NCBI GenBank assembly: GCA_018065205.1
Contig: JAGHTR010000066.1
Coordinates: forward strand, 1 to 35,827
From: Candidatus Colicola caccequi
GTDB lineage: Bacteria > Bacteroidota > Bacteroidia > Bacteroidales > Paludibacteraceae
Reading direction: 5' to 3'
DNA length: 35,827 nt
In this document: positions 8,539 through 16,727 of the stretch, one piece after another
How the letters are laid out: the number at the start of each line of letters is the position of its first letter
How positions within the stretch are numbered: position 1 is the stretch's first letter
Notes under the pieces: model-generated
Database searches by the model: none
What the model was told of the DNA's origin: nothing
What the model saw: only the letters and a program-made list of their open reading frames with translations
Program-made: the position numbers and the translations under genes

Positions 8539-9471
8539 TTAGTTATTATCTGTCTGCAAAAAATTAATGATTACTAGAGAGGCCATCGCTTCAACTATAG
8601 GAAGAGCTCGAAGAGCAATACAAGCATCATGCCGACCATTATAGCATTGTGTAATGGAGGATGCCGGTTTGAAAGCGCAACGAAACGAGATAGGTAATCC
8701 ATTGGTAATCCCCCCCTCTATACCACCGGAAGATGGACAAGGTATTTCACTATGGGCATAGAGGTCACTTCCGTGTTTAGACATATCGAAGCCTGTTCCA
8801 TATTCAAACCCTTTGCAACCATTGATGCTTAGCATCGCTGCGGCTAAGTGACTTTGTAACTTGTCAAAGATAGGTTCTCCTATTCCCGCTTTAACTCCTG
8901 TAATGATACATTGTACAATACCACCGATGCTATCACCTGCTTTTTGTGTGGCAGCCAATAGCGATTCAAAGCATTCACTGCGTGTTTCTAAACCGACTTG
9001 TATGACTTGTGCTTGGATAGTGATACCCTGCTTCTCTAGTTGCTGTTTTGCTATAGCCCCTGCTACGACACGTGAGGCGGTTTCTCGGGCAGAAGCTCGT
9101 CCTCCGCCGCGCCAGTCACGGATGCCGTACTTGACTTGATAGGTGTAATCGGCATGCCCGGGGCGATAATGATTCTTCATCCATTCATAGTCTTCCGGCC
9201 GAATATCTGTGTTGCGAATGATAAACGCGATTGGTGTACCTAATGTTACTCCATCCATTACACCGCTTAGCCACTCTACTTCATCTGCCTCGTTTTTGGC
9301 TCGCGGAGAGGTGCCGACGGCTTGTTTACCACTGCGACGGAGTATTTCGGATCTTACCAAGTCAAGATTAATATGCAACCCGGCAGGGACACCATCTAAT
9401 ACTCCACCGATAGCCTTGCCGTGCGATTCACCAAAACTTGTAAAGGTCCATTTTTCTCCAAAAAAGTTCAT
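8539..9471 (-). CDS. aroC: Chorismate synthase, short form
   Basis: The enzyme makes chorismate from 5-enolpyruvylshikimate 3-phosphate using reduced FMN. Family marks are SFGESHGKAIGG (catalytic His17), VGTSPRAKNEADEVEWLSGV, YRPGHADYTYQ (His106), RGGGRASARETASRVVAGAIA, and GRHDACIALRALPIVEAM near the end. The longest frame opens at a TTG (9490-9492) that lies inside the -7 box, so the ATG at 9469-9471 is the real start. The resulting 310 residues are about 45 fewer than the usual 350-360. Part of the loss is visible near the C-terminus: about 20 residues normally lie between the FKP segment and GRHD, and here it reads FKPASSITQCYNGRHD. Catalytic residues remain, so it is probably active. Confidence 0.95.
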   Translation of the reverse strand: MNFFGEKWTFTSFGESHGKAIGGVLDGVPAGLHINLDLVRSEILRRSGKQAVGTSPRAKNEADEVEWLSGVMDGVTLGTPIAFIIRNTDIRPEDYEWMKNHYRPGHADYTYQVKYGIRDWRGGGRASARETASRVVAGAIAKQQLEKQGITIQAQVIQVGLETRSECFESLLAATQKAGDSIGGIVQCIITGVKAGIGEPIFDKLQSHLAAAMLSINGCKGFEYGTGFDMSKHGSDLYAHSEIPCPSSGGIEGGITNGLPISFRCAFKPASSITQCYNGRHDACIALRALPIVEAMASLVIINFLQTDNN

Positions 9472-9489
9472 TGTGCACTTATTTTTCCG

Positions 9490-9521
9490 CAAAATTACAA
9501 ATAAATTTGCATATCTGCAAA
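9490..9521 (-). promoter_or_regulatory. Promoter of aroC and polyprenyl synthase
   Basis: On the minus strand TTTG (9518-9521) and TAATTTTG (9490-9497) are 20 bases apart. The start would fall near 9483, leaving a leader of about 12 bases before the aroC ATG. The site interleaves with the divergent promoter at 9506-9537. Confidence 0.75.
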
Positions 9522-9537
9522 TATTTTAGTAACTTTG
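9506..9537 (+). promoter_or_regulatory. Promoter of the PCMD-GT2-aroA operon
   Basis: TTTG (9506-9509) and TAACTTTG (9530-9537) are 20 bases apart. The start would be near 9544, about 34 bases before the ATG at 9578. Its -33 box and that of aroC form the two arms of the near-palindrome TTTGCATATCTGCAAA (9506-9521). Confidence 0.75.
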
Positions 9538-9577
9538 CAGCGTTTTCCGATATTATGAAGTAAAATAGCAGCGAATT

Positions 9578-10543
9578 GTGATGAAAAGAATGCAAAAGAG
9601 TATCTTAATCGTAGGATTTTTGTTAGTATCTTGTATATGCTCTCGTGCTGAACGTGTGGAGTTGATTCCGTATGGAGATATGGATTCGTGGGTGACACGA
9701 TATATCCAAGAATCAAAGATGCTTTCGGGTAAAACTGTTACTATTTATGCGATTGGTCCAACAGATACAATTTGGACGACGGCTCCCTTTGATTATACTA
9801 AGTCCGGTAATCCTTGGTCGGTTAGTAATGCATATGCTCGTGTTTTGGGCATGGATAAGGCAAGTGGTACAACTCGTCCGGAGCGCAGAGGCGATGGTTG
9901 GTGTGCTCGAATGGACTGTAAGTTAGAGGTAGTGCAGGCGCTTAAATTAGATGTAAAGGTGCAGATTGCCGGTACTATTTTTATTGGATATACATACGAG
10001 CCAGTGCCTCTTAAGGGTGTAAGTGATCCGTATAGTGTGGTTGAGATGGGACGACCTTATACCCGCCATCCCAAGGCTATTCAATTGGATTATAAGGCAA
10101 AAGTGGATGAGAGTAATGTTATCATGCGTGCTACGGGCGTCGGCATAGTTAAGAAAATGCAAGGTCGCGACTGCGCTGAAGTGTATGCCTATTTGCAGCA
10201 TCGTTGGGAAGAAAATGGTAAGGTTTATGCTACACGCGTTGCCACGGCATATGAACGTATATGGAATGATGTGCCGACTTGGCAGAATAATCATCGTATT
10301 CCATTTCGCTATGGCGATATTACACAGCAACCTAATTATAAAGATTATGAGGGGTTGAATGTGCATAACTTTAAAGCAAAAAATGCTGATGGTAAAATGG
10401 TGAAGGTGAATGAAGTAGGGTATAGTAACGATAAGCCGACACACTTAGTGTTGATGATTTCATCCGGTTGCTATCCTGCTTTTACCGGACATGATGGTAA
10501 TACTCTATGGGTAGATAATGTATCGTTAGTTTACGAAGAATAG
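9578..10543 (+). CDS. PCMD-type exported protein, probable lipoprotein
   Basis: The protein has 321 residues. The N-terminus is MMKRMQKSILIVGFLLVSC..., a signal peptide with a possible lipobox LVSC and Cys19 as the lipid site. The C-terminal part, with HLVLMISSGCYPAFTGHDGNTLWVDNVSLVY, resembles the PCMD family (putative carbohydrate metabolism domain) of Bacteroidota, a beta-sandwich in surface glycan proteins. Its true role is not established. The N-terminal half (for example ERVELIPYGDMDSWVTRYIQESKMLSGKTVTIYAIG) also fits this family. It is the first gene of a six-gene plus-strand operon and lies five bases before a GT2 glycosyltransferase. The second ATG (9581) is an equally possible start. 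Envelope or glycan binding is likely; substrate is unknown. Confidence 0.75.
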   Translation: MMKRMQKSILIVGFLLVSCICSRAERVELIPYGDMDSWVTRYIQESKMLSGKTVTIYAIGPTDTIWTTAPFDYTKSGNPWSVSNAYARVLGMDKASGTTRPERRGDGWCARMDCKLEVVQALKLDVKVQIAGTIFIGYTYEPVPLKGVSDPYSVVEMGRPYTRHPKAIQLDYKAKVDESNVIMRATGVGIVKKMQGRDCAEVYAYLQHRWEENGKVYATRVATAYERIWNDVPTWQNNHRIPFRYGDITQQPNYKDYEGLNVHNFKAKNADGKMVKVNEVGYSNDKPTHLVLMISSGCYPAFTGHDGNTLWVDNVSLVYEE

Positions 10544-10548
10544 TCATA

Positions 10549-11715
10549 ATGGCAATGTATTGGCATGACATATCAATGTTGGATTATGGTTTGGCTGGGG
10601 CACTAGTCATTCTATTCTTGTATCAAGTGTATTTTTATGCACGTTACATTGCGGGAGTGAATAGATGGCGTCGCCGTAATGCAAAACCATTGGAGGTAAA
10701 GGATGAACAATTGCCTGGGGTATCGGTGATTGTGGCAGCTCGCAATGAGGAACAAAATTTAACAACGTTTTTGCCTGCACTCTTAGGACAGGACTATCCC
10801 AACTATGAGGTCATCGTGGTAAATGATGGTTCGGAAGATAATACAGAAGCCGTGCTTAGCGATTATACACATAAGTATAGCCATTTGCATATTACATTTG
10901 TGCCAGTTGAAGCTCGTGTCACATCTAGTAAAAAACTGGCGTTGACTTTAGCTGTCAAGGCTGCCCATAATGAGTTCCTGTTGTTCACAGATGCCGATTG
11001 TGTGCCGGAGTCCAACCAATGGATTAGAGAAATGATAGCACCAATGATAGGCGATAATGCAGAACAGCGCAAGGTGGTATTGGGGTATAGTCCATATTTC
11101 TCCGATGATAATGCTGTTAATCAAATCATACGTTACGATACCTTATTTTGTGGCTTACAATACTTAGGTATGGCATATAGCGGTCACCCATATATGGGGG
11201 TAGGACGAAACTTACTTTACCGTAAATCTATGTTTATGGAACGGAATGGTTTCTATGGTTTATTGGCTTTCCGCTCCGGCGATGACGATTTGTTTGTTAA
11301 TCGCGTAGCCACCAAACAGAATACAGTTATTGTGGCTTCGTCTAATAGCTTAAGTTGGTCCTTGCCTAAAACGACCTTTGCGGAGTGGGTTGTTCAGAAA
11401 CGTCGTCACTTAAGTGTCTCGCCATTCTATAAACCAGCTACTCGTCGTCGATTGGGATTAGAGCCTCTTACACGTGGATTGTGGTACTTGACGGTTGTGT
11501 TATGTTTTGTGCTTGGTAGCGCTTGGACGATGGCTTTGGCTTGGTTGCTGTTGGTGATTAGATTGTTAATACAAATGGGCATTATTAATAAAGCCGCTCG
11601 CCGATTTGGTGAAAAAACTTATGGGTTAGAGGTGATGTGGTATGATATATTACTGCCTGTGTTCACGGCCTTTTTGCTTTCTACCCAACCTAAGAATAGC
11701 ACCCGTTGCTGGTAA
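10549..11715 (+). CDS. Membrane-bound GT2-family glycosyltransferase
   Basis: The protein has 388 residues. One N-terminal membrane helix (about 14-34) precedes a GT-A domain. VSVIVAARNEEQNL (58-71) begins the nucleotide-binding half, with VVNDGS (DGS 93-95) and the metal-binding DAD motif (FTDADC, 148-150). SGDDD (243-247) supplies the likely catalytic base, and QKRRH (283-287) takes the place of the Q/RxxRW motif of processive enzymes. Two or three hydrophobic helices follow at about 311-380. It should transfer a sugar on the inner face of the inner membrane, perhaps to a lipid or cell-wall polymer; donor and acceptor cannot be told. It is a full-length relative of the shortened transferase fused to AroA later in the same operon. 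Confidence 0.88.
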   Translation: MAMYWHDISMLDYGLAGALVILFLYQVYFYARYIAGVNRWRRRNAKPLEVKDEQLPGVSVIVAARNEEQNLTTFLPALLGQDYPNYEVIVVNDGSEDNTEAVLSDYTHKYSHLHITFVPVEARVTSSKKLALTLAVKAAHNEFLLFTDADCVPESNQWIREMIAPMIGDNAEQRKVVLGYSPYFSDDNAVNQIIRYDTLFCGLQYLGMAYSGHPYMGVGRNLLYRKSMFMERNGFYGLLAFRSGDDDLFVNRVATKQNTVIVASSNSLSWSLPKTTFAEWVVQKRRHLSVSPFYKPATRRRLGLEPLTRGLWYLTVVLCFVLGSAWTMALAWLLLVIRLLIQMGIINKAARRFGEKTYGLEVMWYDILLPVFTAFLLSTQPKNSTRCW

Positions 11716-11748
11716 ACGATAATTATATTTTTAAAAGACTATATTATT

Positions 11749-12054
11749 ATGGAAGAGCAGAAATTAAACATTAATTTAACTCCCGAGATGGCGGAAGGCA
11801 TATATGCTAATTTAGCTATTATAGCCCATAGTTCGTCGGAGTTTGTGGTGGATTTTGTCCGTATGATGCCAGGACTGAAACAAGCTAACGTTAAATCACG
11901 CATTATTTTGACGCCGGAGCATGCTAAAAAATTGCTTTTTGCGCTGCAAGATAATGTGGCTAAATATGAAAAACAATTTGGTAAAATCCAAATCAATGGT
12001 ACTCCAACACCGGGTAGCACTATTCCAATGAGTTTCGGTGGCGGAGAGGCATAA
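11749..12054 (+). CDS. DUF3467 protein
   Basis: This small 101-residue protein matches the DUF3467 pattern as I know it: an opening INLTPEMAEGIYANLAIIAHSSSEFVVDFVRMMPG, then a segment with SRIILTPEHAKKLLFALQDNV and a basic KYEKQFGKIQ, followed by a Pro/Gly-rich tail. Function is not established. It has no signal peptide or membrane helix and should be cytoplasmic. The start has a 33-base spacer after the GT2 stop, with no promoter of the usual consensus, so it is probably read through from upstream. In the -1 frame the sequence continues toward the next gene, but the nucleoside phosphorylase has its own ATG 31 bases after this stop. Confidence 0.88.
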   Translation: MEEQKLNINLTPEMAEGIYANLAIIAHSSSEFVVDFVRMMPGLKQANVKSRIILTPEHAKKLLFALQDNVAKYEKQFGKIQINGTPTPGSTIPMSFGGGEA

Positions 12055-12085
12055 GTCAATTATTAACCTATTAAATAATACAATT

Positions 12086-12961
12086 ATGAAAACATTCCCA
12101 GCCAGTCAGTTGATTATCAATGCAGATGGTTCTGCTTTTCACCTTCATTTGAAACCAGAGTTTTTGGCCGACAAGATTATTCTTGTTGGTGACCAAGACC
12201 GCGTTAATATGGTTGCTTCTTTCTTTGATGAAGGCAGTATAGAGTGCGACGTGCAAAGTCGTGAGTTCCACACCATTACCGGTAAATACAAAGGTAAACG
12301 AATCTCTTGTATCTCCACAGGTATCGGTACCGACAACTGCGATATCGTGATGAACGAGATTGATGCATTGGCTAATATTGATTTTGCTACTCGTCAAGAG
12401 AAAGCCGAGAAACGCCATTTGGAACTGATTCGTATCGGAACGTGTGGAGGTATGCAAGAGGATATCCCATTGGGCACATTCTTGGTTAGTCAAAAAAGTA
12501 TTGGTTTTGATGGTGTGTTAGCTTTCTATAAGGATCGCGATAAGATTGCAGATCTCGGTTTTGAAAAGGCTCTTGTAGACTTTATCCACTATCCGGAGAA
12601 GGCTGCTCGTCCATACGTTGTTTCTGCTAACCCTGAATTGGTAAATCGTATTGCAGGTACCGACATGATGCGTGGTTGCACTATTGCTGCTAACGGTTTC
12701 TATGGCCCACAAGGTCGTGTTTTGCGTGTAGATTTGGCTGTGCCTGATATCAATGAACGTATTACGGACTTCCGATATGAAGGTCAACGCATTACTAACT
12801 ACGAAATGGAAGGTAGTTGCATCGCCGGCTTGGCTCTACATATGGGGCATAAAGCGATGACTGTTTGCTGCGTTATTGCTCAGCGTAAAGTAGAGGCTGC
12901 CAATACCGATTACAAACCAAGAATTAAGGAATTAGTTCGTACCGTTTTGGAACGTTATTAA
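12086..12961 (+). CDS. Nucleoside phosphorylase (PNP/UDP family)
   Basis: The enzyme cleaves a nucleoside with phosphate to a base and ribose 1-phosphate. Its 291 residues show the family's core: KIILVGDQDRVNMVASFFDE, FHTITGKYKGKRISCISTGIGTDNCDIVMNEIDAL (phosphate and sugar pocket), ELIRIGTCGGMQEDIPLGTFLVSQ, and ITNYEMEGSCIAGLALHMGHKAM with the Met-Glu pair that contacts ribose. Uridine phosphorylase-like specificity is plausible, but purine activity cannot be excluded. I chose the ATG at 12086. The longer frame opens at a GTG (12038) inside the DUF3467 gene and adds a tail that does not resemble the family. The stop lies one base before the ATG of the peptidase gene. Confidence 0.9.
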   Translation: MKTFPASQLIINADGSAFHLHLKPEFLADKIILVGDQDRVNMVASFFDEGSIECDVQSREFHTITGKYKGKRISCISTGIGTDNCDIVMNEIDALANIDFATRQEKAEKRHLELIRIGTCGGMQEDIPLGTFLVSQKSIGFDGVLAFYKDRDKIADLGFEKALVDFIHYPEKAARPYVVSANPELVNRIAGTDMMRGCTIAANGFYGPQGRVLRVDLAVPDINERITDFRYEGQRITNYEMEGSCIAGLALHMGHKAMTVCCVIAQRKVEAANTDYKPRIKELVRTVLERY

Positions 12962-12962
12962 T

Positions 12963-14951
12963 ATGAAACATACTATTTTTTGCTTGTTATCTGGTGTGAT
13001 GCTTCTAGCATCATGCCAGAAGCAAGCTGATTTTTCTTATTCAGTGGATCGTTTCTACGACATAGAAGTTTTGCGCTATCAAGTGCCGGGTTTTGAGCAG
13101 TTAACCTTGCCTCAAAAGACATTGGTTTATTACTTAACTGAGGCGGCTTTGCAAGGGCGAGACATATTGTTTGATCAGAATGGTCGGTATAACTTGCGTA
13201 TCCGTCGTACTTTAGAGGCTTTATATACGCAGTATCCGTATGCTAAAGATTCCGAGGAATACCAACAGCTGGAGAACTACCTCAAACGAGTTTGGTTCAG
13301 CAATGGTATTCATCATCATTATAGTTCGGATAAGTTTCTGCCGGAATTTACCCAAGAGTGGTTCGTAGAAGCCTGTGCGGCCGCACGTGTGTACTATGAC
13401 GAGGCTATTCTGCCCGTTATGTTTGATCCGACTGTTATGCCTAAACGCACCACGCAAGCTGACGGAGTGGATTTAGTGTTAGAATCAGCCGGTAATTACT
13501 ATGGTGAGGGCGTGACTCAAGCTGAAGCTGAGGTTTGGTATGATAGCCATAAGGACACATCTGACGAACCTCTTTGGATAGGTTTGAATAGTCAGTTGTG
13601 TAAGGACTCAACAGGTGCTATCTACGAGCGAGTGTACAAAGTGGGTGGTTTATATGGATCGGCTTTGGAAAAGGTTAATTACTGGTTAGAGAAAGCTCTG
13701 TCGGTAGCCGAGACGGATGAGCAACGCGAGGTTATCGCGCATCTCATTGAATTTAACCGCTCAGGAAACTTGCGCTCTTTCAATGCTTATTGTATTGCTT
13801 GGGTAAAGGATTTACAAAGTAAGGTAGATTTCGTGAATGGCTTCACGGAGACTTATACAGACCCATTAGGTATCACCGGAACGTGGGAGTCCTTGGTTAA
13901 TTTCAAGGACGAGGAAGCTACTCGCCGCACCGAGATTATTTCGGCTAATGCGCAATGGTTTGAGGACCATTCAACCACGGCTCCTATATATAAAAAGGAG
14001 GAGGTGAAAGGCGTGAGTGCCAAAGTGATTACGGCTGCTATTCTAGCCGGTGATTGCTATCCTGCAACCCCTATTGGTATCAATCTGCCCAATGCTAATT
14101 GGATTAGAAAAGCCTATGGGTCAAAATCCGTGACAATTGATAACTTAGTGCAAGCATACAATGAGTCTGCTAAAGGGAATGGCTTTAATGAGGAGTTTAT
14201 GATTGATGATGATATTCGTCAACTCTATGAACAATATGGAGCCCGTTGTGGTGACTTACATACTGATTTACATGAGTGTGTTGGGCATGGCTCCGGTAAA
14301 TTGATGCCGGGCGTAAGCAAGGATGCACTCAAGGAACATGCTTCCACGATTGAGGAAACGCGAGCAGACCTCTTTGCTTTGTATTTCTTAGGTGATGCTA
14401 AGTTGGTTGAGTTAGGACTATTGCCCAATTCGGAGGCGTATAAGGCAGCCTATTACCAACAGATAATGAATGGTTTAATGACTCAATTAGTGCGTATTGA
14501 ACCCGGCAAGGACATAGAGGAAGCACATATGCGTAATCGTCAACTCATTGCAGCATGGGTATATGATCACTGTGAAAACGGCGAGATGGCTATTGTTGAG
14601 AAGGATGGCAAGCATTATTTGCAAATCAATGACTACGAAGGTGTGCGCCGAGTGGTTGGCGATATGTTAGCAGAAATACAACGTATTACTTCTGAGGGAG
14701 ATTATCTTGCCGCAAAACAATTGGTGGAGACTTATGCCGTGAAGGTGGATCAGAGTCTGCATCAAGAGATGTTAACACGTTATGCAGCATTGAATTTGGC
14801 TCCATATAAAGGTTTTGTCAATCCTGTTTATCACGCTATTTATGATAGAAAGGGTAATATAAAGGATGTCAAAATTGATTATTCGGAGAATTATGTGGCA
14901 CAGCACTTGCGTTATAGCAATGACTATTCCAATTTGCCGGATATCAACTGA
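12963..14951 (+). CDS. M49-family dipeptidyl peptidase III-like lipoprotein
   Basis: The protein has 662 residues. The N-terminus (MKHTIFCLLSGVMLLASC) is a lipoprotein signal with lipobox LASC, so Cys18 is the anchor. The zinc site is HECVGH (437-442), the HExxxH form that marks M49 peptidases, with the second zinc ligand in EETRADLFALYFL (464 onward). The family removes dipeptides from peptide N-termini. Here it would act in the periplasm or at the cell surface, fitting an asaccharolytic or peptide-using lifestyle; that is inference. Length is in the usual range of 650-720. It sits between a nucleoside phosphorylase and aroA-GT with gaps of one and three bases, so it is probably co-transcribed. 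Confidence 0.92.
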   Translation: MKHTIFCLLSGVMLLASCQKQADFSYSVDRFYDIEVLRYQVPGFEQLTLPQKTLVYYLTEAALQGRDILFDQNGRYNLRIRRTLEALYTQYPYAKDSEEYQQLENYLKRVWFSNGIHHHYSSDKFLPEFTQEWFVEACAAARVYYDEAILPVMFDPTVMPKRTTQADGVDLVLESAGNYYGEGVTQAEAEVWYDSHKDTSDEPLWIGLNSQLCKDSTGAIYERVYKVGGLYGSALEKVNYWLEKALSVAETDEQREVIAHLIEFNRSGNLRSFNAYCIAWVKDLQSKVDFVNGFTETYTDPLGITGTWESLVNFKDEEATRRTEIISANAQWFEDHSTTAPIYKKEEVKGVSAKVITAAILAGDCYPATPIGINLPNANWIRKAYGSKSVTIDNLVQAYNESAKGNGFNEEFMIDDDIRQLYEQYGARCGDLHTDLHECVGHGSGKLMPGVSKDALKEHASTIEETRADLFALYFLGDAKLVELGLLPNSEAYKAAYYQQIMNGLMTQLVRIEPGKDIEEAHMRNRQLIAAWVYDHCENGEMAIVEKDGKHYLQINDYEGVRRVVGDMLAEIQRITSEGDYLAAKQLVETYAVKVDQSLHQEMLTRYAALNLAPYKGFVNPVYHAIYDRKGNIKDVKIDYSENYVAQHLRYSNDYSNLPDIN

Positions 14952-14954
14952 TAG

Positions 14955-16727
14955 ATGATTTCAATTGACTTACCCATATCAAAGAGTATAGCTAATCGTC
15001 GATTGATTATTCAAGCAATGCATGGTGACCCCCTAATGGAGGTCACTTGTGCTATGCCGGATGATGTGCGGCTATTACATGATGCTTTGGGGCAACTTCG
15101 CCAAGTTCAACAAGGGCAATCCATTACAATAGACTGCCATAACTGTGGCACGGCGATGCGATTCCTTACGGCTTATTGCGCACAATTAGACGGGTATGAG
15201 GTAGTGCTAACCGGAGATAACCGTATGTATGAACGCCCCATTCAACAAGAGGTGGAGGCTTTGCATCAATGTGGGGCGCAAATAATGTATATAGACAAGG
15301 ACGGTTTTCCGCCTTTGCGTATAGTGGGCACTAAGTTACTTCGTCATAAAGTAACTATCCAACGGCCATTATCTACGCAGTTTATTTCAGCACTGCTGCT
15401 GATTGGTATAGAAGTGACAACAGATGTGCAGTCTCCATATATCTCAATGACTCAACAAATGCAGAAGGGGTATGATACGATGGAACGCGATTGGTCTGCT
15501 GCTGCTTTTTGGTATGAGTACGTGGCCTTGCATGGTGGAGAAGTGTTACTGAATGAATTGCAACCGGATTCGTTGCAAGGAGATAGGGTGGTGGCCGACC
15601 TATTTCGAGCATTGGGTGTGGAGACCTATTTTATAAATGCGGGTGCGCGCATCGTGCGCGAGCACGCAACGGATAAGAGTCTTTTGCAGGTAGATTTTCG
15701 TTGCTGCCCAGATCTTTATCCGGCTGTTGCAATTACTTGTCGCCAACTGCATAAACCTTTGCAAGCAACTGGTACGGATGCATTACCTTATAAAGAATCC
15801 AATCGGTTGGAGTCTGTGGCACAATCGCTCCCTAATGCAGATCATCGCGTGGCGATGGCCTTATTAGCAGCAGATTTACCGTGTGATGATACGGATTGTA
15901 TCACCAAGTCCTATCCGCTATTTAGTCAACAACTAAATAAAATAAAGCAAATAAGTCATACCCAATCAACCTATCCGTTCACCATTGTTATTCCTCGTCG
16001 AGGCATCAATGATGATAACTTAGGTAAGAAGTATGCCTTGCGTCAATTGATTAGTGCTGCTACCACGGATTATATTTGGATGATGGACGATGATGTGCAG
16101 CCTTCGGTAGCGTCTAAATGGGATAGATTGAAGTTGTCAGGTGCAGATATGTACATATTGCCTTTGCGGATGCAAGGAGGTTCGTCTCTCATAGAACGGC
16201 TGCAGCAAGCAGAATATGCTGCAATGCAAGAACTGACGATGCAAACTGCTAAGAGGGGACGGGCTGTAATGTGCAGTGGTGCTAATTTGATTGTTAATAG
16301 AACACGGTGGTTGGAGGGCTATGAGGACTTGCATATTGAGATTCCTTCAGGTGACGATATGTTTGCCTTGGAGAGTTTTCGTCGTCGTGGCTTACGGATT
16401 GAAGTAATTGATGAACCGGATTATACAGCTACTATAACTGCCCATACGTCATTGCGTTCCTTATTGCGTCAACGTATGCGTTGGGCTGGTAAAGCACCGC
16501 ATTATACAGATGCCTACATTCTCCGTTGTGGATGTGCCGTGGTATTGGCTAATCTATGTCAATTAGTATGTCCACTGGTTGTTTTAATTAAATTCCCTGT
16601 TGAGTATTCACTCATCAAAAAAAGAGACCCGAAGGTCTCTTTTGGAGTAGCTTTGCTTTTAGAAGTTCTTTATCCGTTCTACGTATTACTTTGTTTAGTA
16701 GGCGGTTTGTTCCGTAAGCAATGGTAA
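14955..16727 (+). CDS. aroA: AroA (EPSP synthase) fused to a shortened GT2 glycosyltransferase
   Basis: This is one uninterrupted frame of 590 residues. Residues 1-328 are EPSP synthase, which joins PEP to shikimate 3-phosphate. Marks are LPISKSIANRRLI (SKS 9-11), NCGTAMRFL (63-71), GDNRMYERP (87-95), STQFISALLLI (140-150), DW (179-180), PDLYP (252-256), ESNR (281-284), DHR (296-298) and KSYPLF (318-323). It is about 80 residues shorter than usual, partly because ESNR and DHR are only 11 residues apart. Residues 341-590 resemble a GT2 transferase: FTIVIP, DDD (378-380), SGDD (465-468), RQRMRW (505-510) and a hydrophobic tail. Compared with the GT2 at 10549, about 55 residues holding the VNDGS segment are missing. 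The second half may be inactive or have a new role. A minus-strand terminator lies inside its 3' end. Confidence 0.9.
   Translation: MISIDLPISKSIANRRLIIQAMHGDPLMEVTCAMPDDVRLLHDALGQLRQVQQGQSITIDCHNCGTAMRFLTAYCAQLDGYEVVLTGDNRMYERPIQQEVEALHQCGAQIMYIDKDGFPPLRIVGTKLLRHKVTIQRPLSTQFISALLLIGIEVTTDVQSPYISMTQQMQKGYDTMERDWSAAAFWYEYVALHGGEVLLNELQPDSLQGDRVVADLFRALGVETYFINAGARIVREHATDKSLLQVDFRCCPDLYPAVAITCRQLHKPLQATGTDALPYKESNRLESVAQSLPNADHRVAMALLAADLPCDDTDCITKSYPLFSQQLNKIKQISHTQSTYPFTIVIPRRGINDDNLGKKYALRQLISAATTDYIWMMDDDVQPSVASKWDRLKLSGADMYILPLRMQGGSSLIERLQQAEYAAMQELTMQTAKRGRAVMCSGANLIVNRTRWLEGYEDLHIEIPSGDDMFALESFRRRGLRIEVIDEPDYTATITAHTSLRSLLRQRMRWAGKAPHYTDAYILRCGCAVVLANLCQLVCPLVVLIKFPVEYSLIKKRDPKVSFGVALLLEVLYPFYVLLCLVGGLFRKQW
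16617..16643 (-). terminator. secG terminator, inside the opposing aroA-GT gene
   Basis: Read on the minus strand, AAAAGAGACC and GGTCTCTTTT form a perfect 10-bp stem around TTCG (a C(UUCG)G tetraloop), then a run of seven T in all (16623-16617). It lies about 85 bases past the secG stop and within codons for about residues 555-563 of the convergent aroA-GT protein. On the plus strand the T-run is only four long. Confidence 0.8.

Noticed and set aside
9472..9492. TTG start for aroC giving 317 residues
   Set aside because: It lies within the -7 box and upstream of the predicted transcription start.
16620..16643. A plus-strand terminator that would cut the aroA-GT message short
   Set aside because: On the plus strand only four T follow the stem, and the frame continues for about 28 codons; the minus-strand reading with seven T fits secG far better.
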